Below, piece by piece: positions 61,198 to 64,000 of a DNA stretch of 64,000 bases (position 1 is its first letter; the number at the start of each line of letters is the position of its first letter). The notes under the pieces are model-generated. The model saw only the letters and a list, made by a program, of their open reading frames with translations, was not told the DNA's origin and ran no database searches. The position numbers and the translations under genes were made by a program. Source of the DNA: Bacteroidia bacterium (GTDB lineage Bacteria; Bacteroidota; Bacteroidia; Chitinophagales; UBA2359). The stretch lies in the NCBI GenBank assembly GCA_030427245.1, contig JAUHXA010000004.1, positions 62,001 to 126,000 on the forward strand. The letters run 5' to 3'.

Positions 61198-63114
61198 TTA
61201 GAGAGTGATTACCAGTTTTTCTTCTTCTTCTTTGAGTTGTTCGTTGTCCATCATCCATCGAACCACTTTAACGATTTCGTCTTGTTTGTATTGTGTGGCT
61301 TTTTGGGCTACTTGAGAGACCAAGAGGTCAAAAGAAAGACTTTCTGCATGAAGCAAGGATTTCACCGTTTCGTTGATGGCTTCCAAACGTTCTTCTTCTT
61401 TTTTTTGTCTTTTGGCTTGAAGGCAAATATCACAAACTCCGCAAGGTTTGCTGTCTAATTCGCCAAAATAACGCACCAACTGTTGGCTTCTACAAGTTTC
61501 TTGGTTGGTCACATATTTAATGACCATACTCACATTCCCATGTTGAACTTCTCGCCTGAAATCCAAACGTTTGCGATTGATTTGAATTTGATCGGCAGAA
61601 GCCCTTTCTCTCATAAAGGTGAGTTGCGGTTGATTGGTTTGAGGAACGTAGTGAATGACATTGTAGTCTTTAAGGTGGTTTAGGGCATTTTGTACATACT
61701 CAACCGAAGTACGCAAGACCTGCGCCATCTGCCTTTCGTTGATGGGACGAAAATGGTCATAAAGTGTACCGCCATATAATCGCAGCAAGGCATCTAAATA
61801 GGGTTCTACTCGTTTGTTAGCGACCTTGTATTTGTAAAATTCTTCTTTGTTGAGTCGAATCATCAATCTGGAAGGCAAATAAACGGCTTCACTCAAACTG
61901 ATGTAGTTGTCTTGCTCCAAGATACGGAGGGCATTGAAGGCTTGAAGAGGTTTAATGTGAAATTTTTTGGCAAATTCTACCATGTCAAAGTCAAAGCTTT
62001 GATCCAATCCTGCACCAATTGCTATTTGAAAATGATTACCGAGTGATTGATAGGTTTTTTTGATGATGTCGAGTGAAGGATAGCGGTTTTCAAGTTGTTC
62101 GTCTAAAGAAAAGATATCGGCTTTGTGATAAAGCAAAGCGGCATAAGATTTTTTACCATCTCGTCCTGCTCGTCCTGCTTCCTGATAATACGCTTCTAAA
62201 CTTTCGGGCAAATCTATATGCACCACAACCCGCACATCGGGTTTGTCTATGCCCATTCCAAAAGCGTTGGTGCAAACAATGATTCGTCTTTGATTTTTGA
62301 TCCATTTATCCTGTTTGTCGGAACGTGCTTTGGCATCCAAACCTGCATGATAGAAGTCTGCACTGATGCCATTCTTTTGCAGAAAATAGGCAATGTCTTT
62401 GGTCTTTTTGCGGCTGCGGACGTAGACAATTCCTGTGCCCGGCACGTTTTGAAGAATTTGAAGCAGTTTCTTGGTTTTGTCTTCTTCAAAAAAAACGGAA
62501 TAGGAAAGATTGGAGCGAGTAAAACTTTTTTCGAATACATGGCCACCTCGAAATGCCAATTTTTCTTGAATGTCTTTTTGGACTTGTTTGGTAGCGGTAG
62601 CTGTTAGTGCCAATACAGGAATATCGGGCAGTAGTTCACGAATTTCTGCAATTTGCAAGTAAGGTGGACGAAAATCGTAGCCCCACTGCGAAATACAATG
62701 CGCTTCGTCAATTGCCAATAAGCTTACATTAAGTTTGGGAAGACGAGCTTTGAAGAGTTCGGTTTGAAGTCGTTCGGGCGAAAGGTAGAGGAATTTTGTA
62801 TTGCCGTAGGCGCAGTTGTCGAGGGTGCGTTCAATTTCGGTTTTGGTCATTCCTGAAAAAATGGCAGAAGCTGAAAGGTTGCGCTTTCGGAGATTATAGA
62901 CTTGGTCTTTCATCAACGCAATGAGAGGCGAAATCACCAAACATACTCCATCTTGTGCCATTGCAGGAACTTGAAAGCAGATGGACTTTCCTCCTCCTGT
63001 TGGCATCAAGGCAAGCGTATCGTGACCTTGCAAGACGGAGTTGATGATGTCCTCCTGCAAAGGGCGAAAGGCTGAATAACCCCAATGTTTTTTCAGTATT
63101 TCGTTGATTGTCAA
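61198..63114 (-). CDS. recQ: ATP-dependent DNA helicase RecQ
   Basis: The 638-aa 3'-5' helicase has Walker A MPTGGGKSICFQVPA, the DEAH box DEAHCISQWGYDFRPPYLQI, TATATKQVQKDI, motif V NAFGMGIDKPDVRVVVHIDLPESLEAYYQEAGRAGRDG, and the zinc-binding Cys cluster (CRSQQLVRYFG... CGVCDICLQ). A winged-helix part and a C-terminal helical part without an obvious HRDC core close it. It repairs and recombines DNA in the cytoplasm. Confidence 0.96.
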   Translation of the reverse strand: MTINEILKKHWGYSAFRPLQEDIINSVLQGHDTLALMPTGGGKSICFQVPAMAQDGVCLVISPLIALMKDQVYNLRKRNLSASAIFSGMTKTEIERTLDNCAYGNTKFLYLSPERLQTELFKARLPKLNVSLLAIDEAHCISQWGYDFRPPYLQIAEIRELLPDIPVLALTATATKQVQKDIQEKLAFRGGHVFEKSFTRSNLSYSVFFEEDKTKKLLQILQNVPGTGIVYVRSRKKTKDIAYFLQKNGISADFYHAGLDAKARSDKQDKWIKNQRRIIVCTNAFGMGIDKPDVRVVVHIDLPESLEAYYQEAGRAGRDGKKSYAALLYHKADIFSLDEQLENRYPSLDIIKKTYQSLGNHFQIAIGAGLDQSFDFDMVEFAKKFHIKPLQAFNALRILEQDNYISLSEAVYLPSRLMIRLNKEEFYKYKVANKRVEPYLDALLRLYGGTLYDHFRPINERQMAQVLRTSVEYVQNALNHLKDYNVIHYVPQTNQPQLTFMRERASADQIQINRKRLDFRREVQHGNVSMVIKYVTNQETCRSQQLVRYFGELDSKPCGVCDICLQAKRQKKEEERLEAINETVKSLLHAESLSFDLLVSQVAQKATQYKQDEIVKVVRWMMDNEQLKEEEEKLVITL

Positions 63115-63181
63115 TTTTCTACTTTAGAATTGAAACGGTGTAATTGAAAAATAAACTCAATAAAAATTGTTTTGCGACTTC

Positions 63182-63658
63182 TCATTCTTCAGCCATCAAT
63201 CCTTTGAAGATACTTTTGAAGGTGTTAAATATTTTTATCAAACCACTTTGTTTGTCTTTTGCACAAACTCTCATATCTTCTTTTTTGTTTTCAAAACTCC
63301 TCAATACCTCTTCCGTCATTCGCTCTTGGTCTTTGTCAAGTTCCTCCAATTGTTCGGCATTGAAGCGTTTCTGAAGGTCTTCATATACAGGCATAATGAC
63401 ACACTGACAGCGCAAAGCATCCAATTTTTCGGGATCGCAGTGTTTCGCCATCAATTCATCCATTGTATTGTTTTTAAACATTTGCTCAAGTCCTGGCTCA
63501 ATTACATCTTCAATGCTTCCGCCGAAAAAGAATATATATCCGAATAGCAAAAAGGCTGCAAACAGCACAACCTTAAAAATCGCACCTGCAATTTTGGTGA
63601 AAATCCAAATAGCAACAGCAGCAGCTATCACTAAGAGAATCATTTGTGTAGGTTCCAT
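63182..63658 (-). CDS. Small membrane protein with cytoplasm- or periplasm-facing Cys-containing tail
   Basis: The start is the ATG at 63658 (MEPTQMILLVIAAAVAIWIF). The 158-aa product has two hydrophobic stretches at residues 6-26 and 30-48, then a hydrophilic helical tail with CDPEKLDALRCQCVIMPVYEDL and many charged residues. Family unknown. A consensus promoter lies upstream. Confidence 0.65.
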   Translation of the reverse strand: MEPTQMILLVIAAAVAIWIFTKIAGAIFKVVLFAAFLLFGYIFFFGGSIEDVIEPGLEQMFKNNTMDELMAKHCDPEKLDALRCQCVIMPVYEDLQKRFNAEQLEELDKDQERMTEEVLRSFENKKEDMRVCAKDKQSGLIKIFNTFKSIFKGLMAEE

Positions 63659-63712
63659 AAGAGATAGGATTTTAATGAAAGTGTAAAATAAAAATTGAAG
63701 GGATTGCAAGTG

Positions 63713-63745
63713 CAAAGTTAAGCATTTTTAGAGCCATACTGCAAA
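63713..63745 (-). promoter_or_regulatory. Full Bacteroidota promoter for the gene at 63658
   Basis: On the minus strand TTTG (63745-63742), a 21-base spacer and TAACTTTG (63720-63713) match the TTTG/TAnnTTTG consensus. The leader would be about 50 bases. Confidence 0.65.
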
Positions 63746-63800
63746 AATCTCTTTGCCTTGTAGGTGAGTAAAATTGGAAATTGATTTTTTAAAGTATTCC

Positions 63801-64000
63801 TTATGCCTGCTTATAATAATCCTCTCTTGAAGAAGTCATGTAGTTCTTACCCAACAAACTACGTAGCAATTTGGCGGTATTCTCCAAATCTAGGAAATCG
63901 GGTAATTGTTCCATTCCATACTGTAAAAACGCCAATTTTTCCTTTTTATGTTTGCGGAAAATCTGCTCATCATCCGCAAGTGCAGGGCCGAGGTTGGTTT
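63801..64000 (-). CDS. Unknown protein, C-terminal 65 residues (cut by window edge)
   Basis: One open minus-strand frame runs from the right edge to TAA at 63801-63803 without a stop. It encodes a hydrophilic helical end including DDEQIFRKHKKEKLAF and ENTAKLLRSLLGKNY, finishing DYYKQA. I do not recognise the family; the rest lies outside. Confidence 0.55.
   Translation of the reverse strand, partial: TNLGPALADDEQIFRKHKKEKLAFLQYGMEQLPDFLDLENTAKLLRSLLGKNYMTSSREDYYKQA

Noticed and set aside
1-64000. rRNA, tRNA, prophage, defence island or secretion-system cluster
   Set aside because: Intergenic spaces are short and hold no cloverleaf-like or rRNA-like sequence that I could see, and no phage, restriction, CRISPR-Cas or secretion machinery genes are encoded apart from a single TA pair.

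Overview
The window is chromosomal DNA from a member of the Bacteroidota, most likely a Saprospiria-type or related free-living gliding lineage (inference). The base composition is AT-rich and starts lack clear Shine-Dalgarno sites. Promoter-like sites of the Bacteroidota form TTTG-N19-21-TAnnTTTG are present. Large surface proteins end in gliding-motility-associated (CHU-type) or type IX-like C-terminal regions and carry PKD, GEVED, fibronectin III and Kazal-like modules. I see no rRNA, tRNA, CRISPR array, prophage or transposase gene. The window reads as ordinary chromosome with a few accessory patches.

Layout. 0-9 kb: start of a GH13 alpha-amylase lipoprotein gene (cut by the left edge), a WbqC-like/LutA-like overlapping pair, gamma-glutamyltransferase, an enoyl-CoA hydratase, a DUF3570 barrel, a DUF937 protein, a BrkB-type membrane protein and a DUF3592-like protein. 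9-22 kb: a secreted barrel-like protein, cobalamin adenosyltransferase, queA, a MacB-type permease, heptose epimerase, a PadR regulator coupled to a membrane M23 peptidase, an MMPL/RND exporter, two secreted proteins, pncB, an unknown AT-rich gene and a truncated WG-repeat gene. 22.4-29.9 kb: a branched-chain amino-acid operon ilvE-ilvD-ilvB-ilvN-(GNAT)-ilvC. It is preceded by what looks like a complete transcription attenuator: promoter, 21-codon leader peptide rich in Val/Ile/Leu, possible antiterminator and intrinsic terminator. 30-43 kb: a small coiled-coil/HTH-like protein, a 1471-aa subtilase with four GEVED domains, a 975-aa PKD surface protein and a pair of secreted amidohydrolases. 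43-51 kb: a Txe/YoeB-type toxin-antitoxin pair, a lipid-anchored alpha/beta hydrolase, small membrane or lipoproteins, corA, a second subtilase without signal peptide, a DUF3299-like lipoprotein flanked by 110-bp direct repeats, and a MOSC protein. 51-64 kb: a GT39-like membrane glycosyltransferase, GH36 alpha-galactosidase, a DUF2911-TPR protein, a 1619-aa repeat adhesin, recQ, a small membrane protein and the 3' end of an unknown gene.

How it works together. The ilv cluster supplies the common Ile/Val pathway from acetolactate synthase to transamination and is probably tuned by ribosome stalling on the leader peptide. The surface proteins, two subtilases, GGT and amidohydrolases suggest an outward-facing, protein- and peptide-degrading lifestyle; the GH13 and GH36 enzymes add alpha-glucan and alpha-galactoside use. 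Intergenic DNA carries several small dispersed repeat families (hairpins built on GAAGTAAGA-like units, a 29-bp repeat, a G-free pre-start element, a 110-bp pair) that ordinary gene annotation does not explain.
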